This document shows positions 54,006 through 64,000 of a stretch of 64,000 bases of DNA, in pieces (position 1 is the stretch's first letter; each line of letters starts with the position of its first letter). Below the pieces are notes generated by a model. That model searched no databases. It had not been told where the DNA came from and saw only the letters and a list, made by a program, of their open reading frames with translations. The stretch comes from Enterobacter bugandensis (GTDB taxonomy: Bacteria > Pseudomonadota > Gammaproteobacteria > Enterobacterales > Enterobacteriaceae): the NCBI RefSeq assembly GCF_900324475.1, contig NZ_LT992502.1, positions 1,736,001 through 1,800,000 of the forward strand, given 5' to 3'. Both the position numbers and the translations under genes were made by a program.

Positions 54006-54410
54006 ATGGCCTTGCTGAATATTTTTGATATCGCCGGCTCGGCGTTAACCGCCCAGTCCAAACGTCTGAACGTGGCCGCCAGTAACCTGGCGAACGCCGA
54101 CAGCGTGACCGGACCTGACGGACAGCCTTATCGTGCCAAACAGGTTGTGTTTCAGGTCGACGCTGCGCCAGGCGCGGCAACGGGCGGCGTGAAGGTGTCT
54201 GACGTGGTTGAGAGCCAGGCGCCGGACAAGCTGGTGTATGAGCCAGGTAACCCGCTCGCGGACGCTAACGGATACGTGAAGATGCCAAACGTGGATGTGG
54301 TGGGTGAGATGGTGAACTCCATGTCGGCGTCCCGTAGCTACCAGGCGAACGTCGAAGTGCTTAATACCGTGAAGAGCATGATGCTCAAAACACTCACTCT
54401 CGGCCAGTAA
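54006..54410 (+). CDS. flgC: Flagellar proximal rod protein FlgC
   Basis: 134 residues. Rod/hook-type N-terminal motif [27 protein letters not shown], and C-terminal [30 protein letters not shown] end ([18 protein letters not shown]). Three bp after flgB. Part of the proximal rod joining the MS ring to FlgF/FlgG. Confidence 0.96.
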   Translation: MALLNIFDIAGSALTAQSKRLNVAASNLANADSVTGPDGQPYRAKQVVFQVDAAPGAATGGVKVSDVVESQAPDKLVYEPGNPLADANGYVKMPNVDVVGEMVNSMSASRSYQANVEVLNTVKSMMLKTLTLGQ

Positions 54411-54421
54411 AGGAGACATGC

Positions 54422-55132
54422 ATGTCCATCGCCGTAAATGTGAATGATCCGACGAACACGGGTGTTAACAACACCAAAAGTTCGACAAGCTCCAGCTCCC
54501 TGACGGGAAGCAATGCCTCCGATTTGCAGAGCAGTTTTCTGACGCTGCTGGTGGCGCAGCTTAAGAACCAGGATCCGACTAACCCAATGCAGAACAACGA
54601 ACTGACTACGCAGCTTGCGCAGATCAGTACCGTGAGCGGCATTGAGAAACTGAATACCACCCTCGGTTCCGTCTCCGGTCAGATTAACAGCGCTCAGTCC
54701 CTGCAGGCGGCAAGCCTGATTGGTCACGGCGTGATGATCCCGGGGACCACGATCCTGGCGGGCACCAGCACCACCGACGGTACATCGACCACCACCACTA
54801 CGCCGTTCGGCGTTGAATTGCAGCAGGCGGCTGACAAAGTGACGGCGACGATCACCGACTCAACCGGCGCCGTGGTTCGCACCATCGACATCGGCGAGCT
54901 GAAAGCGGGCGTTCACACCTTTACCTGGGACGGCAGCCTGACCGACGGCACGAAAGCACCAAATGGCTCCTACAAAGTCGCGATTAGCGCCAGCAACGGG
55001 ACGACCCAGCTGGTGGCGCAGCCGCTGCAGTTCGCGCTGGTTCAGGGCGTGATTAAAGGGGGCGACGGCAACAAACTGGATTTGGGTACCTCCGGTACCA
55101 CCACACTCGACGAAGTTCGGCAGATTATCTAA
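54422..55132 (+). CDS. flgD: Hook cap / assembly protein FlgD
   Basis: 236 residues. N-terminal export and capping region with LLVAQLKNQDPTNPMQNNELTTQLAQIS (in pieces) near 38-65, Ser/Thr-rich linker (residues 114-125 with runs of Ser and Thr), and a C-terminal domain with GELKAGVHTFTWDG and PNGSYKVAISA, an Ig-like fold. Needed only while the hook is built. Five residues longer than E. coli, mostly in the linker. Confidence 0.95.
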   Translation: MSIAVNVNDPTNTGVNNTKSSTSSSSLTGSNASDLQSSFLTLLVAQLKNQDPTNPMQNNELTTQLAQISTVSGIEKLNTTLGSVSGQINSAQSLQAASLIGHGVMIPGTTILAGTSTTDGTSTTTTTPFGVELQQAADKVTATITDSTGAVVRTIDIGELKAGVHTFTWDGSLTDGTKAPNGSYKVAISASNGTTQLVAQPLQFALVQGVIKGGDGNKLDLGTSGTTTLDEVRQII

Positions 55133-55158
55133 GCCTTAACACTTATCAGGAGTAAGTC

Positions 55159-56367
55159 ATGGCCTTTTCTCAAGCGGTCAGCGGCCTGAATGCTGCGGCC
55201 ACCAACCTGGACGTCATTGGCAACAACATCGCCAACTCCGCGACCTATGGTTTCAAATCCGGTTCTGCGTCTTTTGCAGATATGTTTGCCGGTTCCAAAG
55301 TGGGTCTGGGCGTAAAAGTTGCGGGCATCACTCAGGACTTTACCGACGGTACCACCACCAACACCGGTCGTGGCCTGGACGTTGCCATCAGCCAGAACGG
55401 TTTCTTCCGTATGGTCGATGCAAACGGCTCGGTGTTCTACAGCCGTAACGGCCAGTTCAAGCTGGACGAAAACCGTAACCTGGTGAACATGCAGGGGATG
55501 CAATTAACGGGATATCCGGTTGCCGGAACGCCATCAACGGTTCAGACCGGTGCGAATCCGCAGGCGATTAATATCCCGACCACGCTGATGGCCGCGAAGT
55601 CCACCACCACGGCTTCCCAGCAGATTAACCTCAACTCCACCGATGCCGCACCAACCGCCGCCTTCGATCCGGCCAACCCGGATACCTACAACAAAAAAGG
55701 TACGGTAACCGTCTTTGATAGCCAGGGTAATGCGCACAACATGAACCTGTTTTACGTCAAAGATGCGACCCCGGCTAACTCCTGGAAAGTGTATGCCCAG
55801 GACGGCAGCGTGGCAGGCAGCGCGGCGGCAGTGGCCACGACCTTGACCTTCGATAATAACGGTACGTTGATCGGGGGTGGAAACATCAACATCACTACCG
55901 CGACTATCCCAGGTGCGGACCCGGCGACCTTCGCGATGAGTTTTGCTAACTCCATGCAGCAGAACACCGGTGCGAACAATATCGTGGCGACCAACCAGAA
56001 CGGCTTCAAGCCGGGCGATCTGGTCAGCTATCAGATTAATGATGACGGCACCGTCGTCGGGAACTACTCCAACGAGCAGACTCAGGTGCTGGGCCAGATC
56101 GTGCTGGCAAACTTCGCCAACAACGAAGGCCTGAAGTCCGAAGGGGATAACGTCTGGTCTGCCACGCAGTCTTCCGGTGTTGCCCTGCTGGGCACCGCGG
56201 GCTCCGGTAACTTCGGCACGCTGACCAACGGCGCGCTGGAAGCCTCTAACGTGGACCTGAGTAAAGAACTGGTGAACATGATTGTCGCACAGCGTAACTA
56301 TCAGTCGAATGCGCAGACCATCAAGACCCAGGATCAGATCCTCAACACGCTGGTTAACCTGCGTTAA
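55159..56367 (+). CDS. flgE: Flagellar hook protein FlgE
   Basis: 402 residues, as in E. coli. N-terminal D0 motif SGLNAAATNLDVIGNNIANSATYGFKSG and C-terminal NVDLSKELVNMIVAQRNYQSNAQTI, both conserved rod/hook signatures. The central surface domains (about 150-300) are the most divergent. About 120 copies form the hook. Start has AGGAGTAAGTC upstream. Confidence 0.97.
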   Translation: MAFSQAVSGLNAAATNLDVIGNNIANSATYGFKSGSASFADMFAGSKVGLGVKVAGITQDFTDGTTTNTGRGLDVAISQNGFFRMVDANGSVFYSRNGQFKLDENRNLVNMQGMQLTGYPVAGTPSTVQTGANPQAINIPTTLMAAKSTTTASQQINLNSTDAAPTAAFDPANPDTYNKKGTVTVFDSQGNAHNMNLFYVKDATPANSWKVYAQDGSVAGSAAAVATTLTFDNNGTLIGGGNINITTATIPGADPATFAMSFANSMQQNTGANNIVATNQNGFKPGDLVSYQINDDGTVVGNYSNEQTQVLGQIVLANFANNEGLKSEGDNVWSATQSSGVALLGTAGSGNFGTLTNGALEASNVDLSKELVNMIVAQRNYQSNAQTIKTQDQILNTLVNLR

Positions 56368-56387
56368 GCGGCTAACAGGAAAGCGCA

Positions 56388-57937
<1,550 letters not shown>

Positions 57938-57994
57938 GGTGTAGCCCGGTGCGGTAAACCCCGCACCGGCTCCCTGTTTTCGAAGATGAAGGCA

Positions 57995-58693
57995 ATGCAA
58001 AAAAACGCGGCGTTTCGTTATCCGATACTGACTGTTCTGGCCGTCACCCTCAGCGGGTGCGCTTTGATCCCGTCTAAACCATTGGTCCAGGGTGCGACGA
58101 CTGCCCAACCCGTTCCTGGCCCTGCGCCAGTTGTAAACGGCTCCATTTTCCAGACCGCGCAGCCGATTAACTACGGCTATCAGCCGCTGTTTGAAGATCG
58201 CCGCCCGCGTAATGTCGGCGATACATTGACCATTGTGCTGCAGGAAAACGTCAGCGCGAGCAAGAGCTCGTCGGCGAACGCCAGCCGCGATGGCAAAACC
58301 AATTTTGGCTTTGACACCGTTCCACGCTATCTGCAGGGCCTGTTCGGCAATGCCCGTGCGGATGTTGAGGCCTCCGGCGGCAACACCTTTAACGGTAAAG
58401 GTGGCGCGAACGCCAGCAACACCTTCAGCGGTACGCTGACGGTCACGGTTGACCAGGTGCTGGTTAACGGCAATTTACACGTCGTGGGTGAAAAACAGAT
58501 CGCCATTAACCAGGGCACTGAATTCATTCGCTTCTCGGGCGTGGTGAATCCACGCACCATCAGCGGCACCAACACCGTTCCGTCCACCCAGGTGGCGGAT
58601 GCGCGCATTGAGTACGTCGGCAACGGCTACATTAATGAAGCGCAGAATATGGGTTGGCTGCAGCGCTTCTTCCTTAATTTATCGCCGATGTAA
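57995..58693 (+). CDS. flgH: Flagellar L-ring lipoprotein FlgH
   Basis: 232 residues, lipoprotein signal with TLSGC (Cys near 20). Forms the outer-membrane bushing around the rod. Typical sequences: [31 protein letters not shown] and [20 protein letters not shown]. Start MQKNAAFRY at 57995; an ATG three codons upstream is the alternative. 12 bp before flgI. Confidence 0.96.
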   Translation: MQKNAAFRYPILTVLAVTLSGCALIPSKPLVQGATTAQPVPGPAPVVNGSIFQTAQPINYGYQPLFEDRRPRNVGDTLTIVLQENVSASKSSSANASRDGKTNFGFDTVPRYLQGLFGNARADVEASGGNTFNGKGGANASNTFSGTLTVTVDQVLVNGNLHVVGEKQIAINQGTEFIRFSGVVNPRTISGTNTVPSTQVADARIEYVGNGYINEAQNMGWLQRFFLNLSPM

Positions 58694-58705
58694 GCGAGGT
58701 GACCC

Positions 58706-59797
58706 ATGTTTAAATCGATCTTCGCCGCGGCGCTGGTTCTTGTCGCAACGTTTGCCCAGGCCGATCGCATTCGCGATCTCACCAGCGTTCAGGGCGTCCG
58801 CGGGAACTCGCTGATTGGCTATGGCCTGGTGGTGGGGCTGGACGGTACCGGTGACCAGACCACCCAGACGCCGTTTACTACCCAAAGCTTAAACAACATG
58901 CTTTCCCAGCTCGGCATTACCGTGCCGGCGGGAACCAACATGCAGCTGAAAAACGTGGCCGCGGTAATGGTCACTGCCTCCTACCCGGCGTTTGCGCGCC
59001 AGGGGCAGACCATTGACGTGGTGGTCTCCTCAATGGGTAACGCCAAAAGCCTGCGCGGCGGTACGCTGCTGATGACCCCGCTGAAAGGCGTCGACAGCCA
59101 GGTCTACGCGCTGGCGCAGGGGAACATCCTGGTCGGCGGGGCAGGCGCATCCGCTGGCGGAAGCAGCGTCCAGGTGAACCAGTTGAACGGCGGGCGCATC
59201 ACCAACGGTGCGATCATCGAGCGTGAACTGCCGACCCAGTTTGGCGCGGGCAACACCATCAACCTGCAGCTGAATAATGAAGACTTCACGATGGCGCAGC
59301 AGATTGCCGACACCATCAACCGCAGCTATGGCAATGCCACGGCACTGGATGCGCGTACCGTGCAGATCCGCACCTCCACCGGCAGCAGCAACCAGGTGCG
59401 CATGCTGGCGGATATCCAGAATCTGGAAGTGAACGTGCCGGTGCAGGATGCCAAAGTGATCATCAACTCCCGTACGGGCTCCGTGGTGATGAACCGGGAA
59501 GTGTCGCTGGATAGCTGTGCCGTGGCGCAGGGTAACCTGTCGGTGACGGTTAACCGTTCCGCCAACGTCAGCCAGCCGGATACACCATTTGGTGGCGGCC
59601 AGACGGTAGTGACGCCGCAAACGCAGATTGATTTACGCCAGAGCGGCGGTTCCCTGCAGAGCGTGCGCTCCAGCGCCAACCTGAACAGCGTGGTGCGTGC
59701 CCTGAACGCCCTGGGCGCGACGCCGATGGATCTGATGTCCATTCTGCAATCGATGCAAAGCGCTGGCTGCCTGCGCGCCAAACTGGAAATCATCTGA
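58706..59797 (+). CDS. flgI: Flagellar P-ring protein FlgI
   Basis: 363 residues, signal peptide cut near FAQA (about residue 19). Forms the peptidoglycan ring; needs FlgA and disulphide formation: two Cys remain in the mature protein (DSCAVAQG and AGCLRAKL). [32 protein letters not shown] is the conserved start. Its stop overlaps the flgJ start (TGATG). Confidence 0.97.
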   Translation: MFKSIFAAALVLVATFAQADRIRDLTSVQGVRGNSLIGYGLVVGLDGTGDQTTQTPFTTQSLNNMLSQLGITVPAGTNMQLKNVAAVMVTASYPAFARQGQTIDVVVSSMGNAKSLRGGTLLMTPLKGVDSQVYALAQGNILVGGAGASAGGSSVQVNQLNGGRITNGAIIERELPTQFGAGNTINLQLNNEDFTMAQQIADTINRSYGNATALDARTVQIRTSTGSSNQVRMLADIQNLEVNVPVQDAKVIINSRTGSVVMNREVSLDSCAVAQGNLSVTVNRSANVSQPDTPFGGGQTVVTPQTQIDLRQSGGSLQSVRSSANLNSVVRALNALGATPMDLMSILQSMQSAGCLRAKLEII

Positions 59798-60750
59798 TGC
59801 TGACCGATAGCAAACTGTTGACCAGTGCCGCCTGGGACGCCCAGTCGCTCAACGAACTGAAAGCCAAAGCAGGTAAAGACCCGGCGGCGAATATCCGCCC
59901 GGTCGCCCGCCAGGTGGAAGGGATGTTTGTACAGATGATGCTGAAGAGCATGCGCGAAACCCTGCCGAAAGACGGGATGTTCAGCAGCGATTCAACGCGT
60001 CTTTATACCAGCATGTACGACCAGCAGATTGCGCAGCAGATGACCGCCGGTAAAGGCCTCGGTCTGGCTGACATGATTGTCAAACAGACCGCCGCCGCAC
60101 AGGGTGTTCAGCCAGAAGAGCAGCCGCCGCAGGTGCCGATGAAGTTCGACCTTGAAACGGTGACCAGTTATCAGAATCAGGCGCTGACGCAGATAGTGCG
60201 TAAAGCGATACCGAAGGCAACGGGCAGCGGCGACGAGGCGCTCTCCGGTGACAGCAAAGACTTCCTGGCGCAGCTTTCTCTGCCGGCACGGCTTGCCAGT
60301 GAACAGAGCGGCGTGCCTCACCACCTGATTCTGGCCCAGGCCGCGCTGGAGTCGGGCTGGGGCCAGCGCCAGATCCGCAAGGAAAACGGCGATCCGAGCT
60401 TCAACATCTTCGGCGTGAAGGCCACCTCCAGCTGGAAGGGGCCGACCACGGAGATCACGACTACGGAATACGAGAACGGCGCGGCGGTGAAGGTGAAAGC
60501 CAAATTCCGCGTTTACAGCTCTTATCTGGAAGCGTTGTCTGACTATGTGGGTCTGCTGAGCCGAAATCCGCGCTATACCGCCGTTACGCAGGCGGCTACG
60601 GCGGAGCAGGGCGCTCAGGCCCTGCAAAACGCGGGCTACGCGACCGACCCGAACTATGCACGTAAGCTCACCAGCATGATCCAGCAGCTGAAATCCATGG
60701 GCGAGAAGGTCAGCAAAGCCTATAGCACAGATATCGAAAATCTGTTCTGA
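59797..60750 (+). CDS. flgJ: Rod cap and peptidoglycan hydrolase FlgJ
   Basis: 317 residues, bifunctional. N-terminal rod-capping domain (1-150, with ARQVEGMFVQMMLKSMRET near 38-56), C-terminal glycosidase of the GH73 family (about 155-317) with the catalytic Glu185 in LAQAALESGWG and YSSYLEALSDYVGLL further on. Opens the cell wall for the growing rod. ATG overlaps the flgI stop by one base. Ends flgBCDEFGHIJ; flgK has its own promoter 6 bp after the end. Confidence 0.97.
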   Translation: MLTDSKLLTSAAWDAQSLNELKAKAGKDPAANIRPVARQVEGMFVQMMLKSMRETLPKDGMFSSDSTRLYTSMYDQQIAQQMTAGKGLGLADMIVKQTAAAQGVQPEEQPPQVPMKFDLETVTSYQNQALTQIVRKAIPKATGSGDEALSGDSKDFLAQLSLPARLASEQSGVPHHLILAQAALESGWGQRQIRKENGDPSFNIFGVKATSSWKGPTTEITTTEYENGAAVKVKAKFRVYSSYLEALSDYVGLLSRNPRYTAVTQAATAEQGAQALQNAGYATDPNYARKLTSMIQQLKSMGEKVSKAYSTDIENLF

Positions 60751-60756
60751 AAGTTC

Positions 60757-60783
60757 TCAAGTCCCGGTGGAGGTTGCCGATAA
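60757..60783 (+). promoter_or_regulatory. Sigma-28 promoter of flgKL
   Basis: TCAAGTCC, 11-bp spacer, GCCGATAA: a perfect -10 and 5/8 of the -35. The flgKL operon is a class 3 FliA target in E. coli and Salmonella. Confidence 0.88.
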
Positions 60784-60825
60784 CCTTCATCAGGACTCGT
60801 GTCTGAACGTATAAAAGGAACCCCC

Positions 60826-62466
60826 ATGTCCAGTTTGATTAACAGCGCCATGAGTGGCCTCAGTGCCGCGCAGTCGGCACTCAATACCGTCAGTAATAAT
60901 ATTTCAAGCTATAACGTGGCAGGTTACACCCGCCAGACGACGGTTCTGGGTGCATCTAACAGCACGCTGACCGGCGGTGGCTGGGTGGGTAACGGGGTGT
61001 ATGTCTCCGGTGTCCAGCGTGAATATGACGCTTTCATCACCAACCAGCTGCGCGCCGCGCAGACCCAGAGCAGCGGCCTGACCACGCGCTATCAGCAGAT
61101 GTCAAAAATTGACGATGTGCTCTCCGATACCACCAACTCGCTTTCCACCACCCTGCAGGATTTCTTTAAGAGCCTGCAAACGCTGGTGAGCAACGCGGAA
61201 GACCCGGCTGCGCGTCAGACGGTGCTGGGAAAAGCGGGCGGCCTGGTCAATCAGTTCAAAACCAACGATCAGTATCTCCGCGATCAGGATACGCAGGTGA
61301 ATACCGCGATCGGGACCAGCGTTTCGCAAATCAACAACTATGCCAAACAGATTGCCAATCTGAACGATCAGATTTCCCGCCTCACCGGCGTCGGCGCGGG
61401 CGCATCGCCTAACGATCTGCTCGACCAGCGCGATCAGCTCGTCAACGAGCTGAACAAAATCGTGGGTGTGGAAGTTTCGGTTCAGGATAGCGGCACGTTT
61501 AACATCTCTTTCGGCAACGGCTACAGCCTGGTGCAGGGCAGCAAAGCTAACCAGCTGGCTGCCGTGAAGTCCAGCGCCGATCCTTCCCGCACCACTATCG
61601 CCTACGTCGATGAAGTTGCGGGTAATGTCGAGATCCCGGAAAAGATGATCACTACCGGTTCGTTAGGCGGTTTGCTGACCTTCCGCGCGGAAGATCTGGA
61701 TAAGGCTCGTAATAACCTGAACCAGATGGCGCTGGCGTTTGCCGACGCGATGAACAAGCAGCACGAGGCCGGCTTTGATGCCAACGGCGATGCGGGCGGC
61801 AAGCTGTTCGGCTTCGGTTCTCCGGCTGTGCTTTCCAACAGCAAAAATAGCGGCACGGCGGTCGTCAATGCCACCGTTGCGGACAGCACCAAAGTTCAGG
61901 CAACGGACTATAAGCTGCAGTTTAACGGCACCGACTGGACCATCACCCGCACGTCGGACAAGACCAGCTTTACCATGAGCCCGGATGCCAGCGGCAATCT
62001 GTCGTTTGATGGTCTCAACGTGAACGTCAGCGGTTCGGCCAACGCCAAAGACAGCTTTACCGTGAAGCCCGTCTCTGACGTCATCATGAATATGGAACTG
62101 TCCATCAGTGACGAATCCAAACTGGCCATGGCCGCGGTGCAGAACGGCGGTGAGAGCGATAACCGCAACGGGCAGAAAATGCTCGATCTGCAAAACAGCA
62201 AAGTGGTTGGCGGGAACAAAACCTTTAACGATGCCTATGCCTCACTGGTGAGCACCGTAGGGAGCACCACCGCTTCACTGAAAGTCAGTAGCCAGACGAA
62301 AGCCAATGTGGAAACGCAGTTAATTAAGCAGCAGCAGACCATCTCTGGGGTAAACCTCGACGAAGAGTATGGCAACCTGCAGCGTTATCAGCAGTATTAC
62401 CTCGCCAACGCGCAGGTGCTTCAGACTGCCAGTACGCTCTTCGATGCAATTATCAACATTCGTTAA
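60826..62466 (+). CDS. flgK: Hook-filament junction protein FlgK (HAP1)
   Basis: 546 residues. N-terminal D0 helix with SAMSGLSAAQSALNTVSNNISSYNVAGYTRQT and C-terminal NLDEEYGNLQRYQQYYLANAQVLQTASTLFDAIINIR (both seen in part). First junction layer on the hook; FlgN is its chaperone. Start MSSLINSAMSG at 60826 follows AAAGGAACCCCC. An in-frame ATG 9 codons upstream is less likely. Confidence 0.97.
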   Translation: MSSLINSAMSGLSAAQSALNTVSNNISSYNVAGYTRQTTVLGASNSTLTGGGWVGNGVYVSGVQREYDAFITNQLRAAQTQSSGLTTRYQQMSKIDDVLSDTTNSLSTTLQDFFKSLQTLVSNAEDPAARQTVLGKAGGLVNQFKTNDQYLRDQDTQVNTAIGTSVSQINNYAKQIANLNDQISRLTGVGAGASPNDLLDQRDQLVNELNKIVGVEVSVQDSGTFNISFGNGYSLVQGSKANQLAAVKSSADPSRTTIAYVDEVAGNVEIPEKMITTGSLGGLLTFRAEDLDKARNNLNQMALAFADAMNKQHEAGFDANGDAGGKLFGFGSPAVLSNSKNSGTAVVNATVADSTKVQATDYKLQFNGTDWTITRTSDKTSFTMSPDASGNLSFDGLNVNVSGSANAKDSFTVKPVSDVIMNMELSISDESKLAMAAVQNGGESDNRNGQKMLDLQNSKVVGGNKTFNDAYASLVSTVGSTTASLKVSSQTKANVETQLIKQQQTISGVNLDEEYGNLQRYQQYYLANAQVLQTASTLFDAIINIR

Positions 62467-62480
62467 GGTTGAGGTGAAAA

Positions 62481-63434
62481 ATGCGTATTAGCACCCAGAT
62501 GATGTACGAACAGAACATGCGCGGGATCACCGATTCCCAGAGCAGATGGCTGAGCTACGGTGAGCAAATGTCCACCGGCAAGCGCGTTAACCGTCCGTCG
62601 GACGATCCTATCGCGGCTTCGCAGTCTATTGTGCTGTCACAGTCTCAGTCTCAAAACAGCCAGTTCGCGTTAGCGCGCACCTTTGCCACGCAAAAAGTGT
62701 CGCTGGAAGATAACGTGCTGACCCAGGTGAACACCGCGTTATCAAGCGTGCGTGAGAAGCTGGTCTACGCGTCAAACGGCACCTTAAGCGATGACGACCG
62801 TCTCTCTCTGGCGACCGATATCCAGGGGATCCGCGACCAGCTGATGAACCTGGCTAACACGACGGATGGCAATGGTCGCTTTATCTTTGCGGGATACAAA
62901 ACCGAGAGTGCACCGTTTGATGCCGCAACCGGCACCTACAATGGTGGTACTGAGGCGATCACTCAGCAGGTCGATACGGCGCGAAACATGGCGATCAGCC
63001 ATACCGGCCAGCAGATCTTTGAGAGCATTACCAGCAATGCACAAGAGCTGCCGGGCGGTGGGTATGGCGATACCAACATGTTTAAAATCCTTGATTCCGC
63101 CATTGCTTCGTTGAAAACGCCGATTGAGAACGATCCGGCCGCGGCCGCCGCGCAAGGCCAGGTGATTTCCAACGCGCAGATCGGTATTAAAAACGCTCAG
63201 AACAACGTCCTGACGGTCGTTGCGGATGTGGGTACTAAACTGAACGAACTGGAAAAACTCGATACCCTGGGTGACGACCGCGCGCTGGGTCAGACTAAGC
63301 AGATGAGCGACCTGGTGGACGTGGACTGGAACGAAGCGATTTCCTCTTACACCATGCAGCAGGCGGCCCTGCAGGCTTCTTATAAAGCGTTTAGCGATAT
63401 GCAGGGCATGTCTCTGTTCCAGCTGAACAAATAA
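62481..63434 (+). CDS. flgL: Hook-filament junction protein FlgL (HAP3)
   Basis: 317 residues, flagellin-like. N-terminal MRISTQMMYEQNMRGITDSQSRW, motif TGKRVNRPSDDPIAASQ near 32-48, and C-terminal helix YTMQQAALQASYKAFSDMQGMSLFQLNK. Second junction layer before the filament. Fourteen bp after flgK in one operon, followed by a terminator. Confidence 0.97.
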   Translation: MRISTQMMYEQNMRGITDSQSRWLSYGEQMSTGKRVNRPSDDPIAASQSIVLSQSQSQNSQFALARTFATQKVSLEDNVLTQVNTALSSVREKLVYASNGTLSDDDRLSLATDIQGIRDQLMNLANTTDGNGRFIFAGYKTESAPFDAATGTYNGGTEAITQQVDTARNMAISHTGQQIFESITSNAQELPGGGYGDTNMFKILDSAIASLKTPIENDPAAAAAQGQVISNAQIGIKNAQNNVLTVVADVGTKLNELEKLDTLGDDRALGQTKQMSDLVDVDWNEAISSYTMQQAALQASYKAFSDMQGMSLFQLNK

Positions 63435-63480
63435 CATCTTGACCTCTTGGAACATGTCTTGAAACTGGGCATGTTTTACT

Positions 63481-63510
63481 GCCCAATCCGTCTGGATTGG
63501 GCATTTTTTT
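63481..63510 (+). terminator. Terminator of flgKL
   Basis: GCCCAATCC/GGATTGGGC stem with GTCT loop and a run of eight or more T, which touches the stop codon of the convergent MFS gene. Confidence 0.9.
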
Positions 63511-64000
63511 TATGCCATTTCTGCTGGTGCCGAGGCGACCCGCGCGCTTTCAATCATACGGATTGCCAGCGCAATGATGCCGCAAACCGTTGCCAGCGCA
63601 ACCACGCCCGTCCAGCCAGCCAGCGTGTAAATATTGCTGCCTAACGCGGAACCCAACGCCATACCGATAAAGATCACGGTAAAGAGCAGGGCGTTCAGAC
63701 GACCCCGCGCCTGTGGCTCAAGGCTGTAAACCAGATTCTGGTGCGCGACCAGGCTGGACTGCAGGCCCAGATCGAACCCGATAGCAGAGACGGCAATCAG
63801 AATCAGCTGTCCGTGAACTCCCAGGGCGGGCATCAGGAACATCAGGGCAAACGAGACGGTCACAAGGACGGCACCAAGCTGCGTGACTTTCCCGGCACCC
63901 AGTTTATCCGCCAGGCCGCCTGCCAGCGGGGCTGCCAACGCACCGGCTGCACCTGCGATACCAAAACCACCGGCGACGGCACTCCCGAGGTGATAGCGTT
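63510..64000 (-). CDS. MFS transporter, C-terminal part (start beyond window)
   Basis: At least 163 codons remain open to the window end (readable from ...RYHLGSAVAGGFGIAGAAG onward). Predicted helices alternate with the loop GGLADKLGAGKVTQLG, a motif-A-like MFS loop, and the sequence QARGRLNALLFTVIFIGMALGSALG follows. It is the C-terminal half of a major facilitator permease; the N-terminus is outside. Substrate cannot be told. In K-12 rne follows flgL; this gene does not resemble it. Confidence 0.82.
   Translation of the reverse strand, partial: RYHLGSAVAGGFGIAGAAGALAAPLAGGLADKLGAGKVTQLGAVLVTVSFALMFLMPALGVHGQLILIAVSAIGFDLGLQSSLVAHQNLVYSLEPQARGRLNALLFTVIFIGMALGSALGSNIYTLAGWTGVVALATVCGIIALAIRMIESARVASAPAEMA

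Overview
This window is chromosomal DNA from a member of the Enterobacteriaceae, most likely Enterobacter or a close relative such as Lelliottia or Leclercia. Gene order and protein sequences follow the E. coli K-12 segment from rut through flg almost gene for gene. Differences are K-12 genes that are absent here (pgaABCD, clsC, grxB), an uninterrupted efeU, Enterobacter-type repeats, and a small accessory module between two tRNA-Ser genes. I saw no prophage, insertion sequence, CRISPR array or rRNA operon.

Layout. 1-6.2 kb: rutABCDEFG (pyrimidine nitrogen catabolism, minus strand, rutG cut by the window edge), with a sigma-54-type promoter and a RutR box, then divergent rutR. 6.2-12.6 kb: a small LprI-like protein gene, then putA and putP (proline use) divergent around a PutA-operator region. 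12.6-17.8 kb: a DUF3574 lipoprotein, a NupC-type nucleoside transporter and efeUOB (iron uptake) behind a Fur box. 18-22.5 kb: phoH, then two identical tRNA-Ser(GGA) genes, each followed by a 113-bp repeat, enclosing an isochorismatase-family gene, a pirin gene and a LysR regulator. 22.7-25.6 kb: ghrA, ycdX, ycdY, ycdZ. 25.7-30.1 kb: the curli locus csgDEFG/csgBAC around a 754-bp AT-rich control region. 30.3-36.8 kb: ymdA, ymdB and the osmoregulated periplasmic glucan genes opgC and opgGH. 36.8-50.2 kb: yceK, msyB, mdtG, lpxL, trhO, yceI, yceJ, yceO, solA, bssS, dinI (LexA box), pyrC (PurR box), yceB, a frameshifted mdtH, rimJ, yceH and yceM. 50.3-63.4 kb: murJ and the flagellar genes flgNMA and flgBCDEFGHIJ-KL, with two sigma-28 promoters. 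The window ends inside an MFS transporter gene where K-12 has rne.

How the genes work together. The rut genes release ammonia from the pyrimidine ring and RutG imports the substrate. PutP imports proline and PutA oxidises it to glutamate while also repressing both put genes. EfeU/O/B form a low-pH ferrous iron importer. CsgD switches on csgBAC; CsgG/E/F export and anchor the fibre subunits CsgA/B, and CsgC keeps CsgA soluble. OpgG/H make periplasmic glucans that OpgC succinylates. The flg genes supply the rod, hook, P and L rings and hook-filament junction, with FlgM (anti-sigma-28) and FlgN (chaperone for FlgK/FlgL) timing late assembly.

Most of the window is well-known core genome. The least ordinary parts are the tRNA-Ser/repeat duplication around the three-gene module (19.1-22.5 kb), the single-base frameshift in mdtH beside the missing grxB, a quadruplex-type G-rich repeat after putP, a His-Gly stretch in CsgA, and the two-frame leader of phoH.
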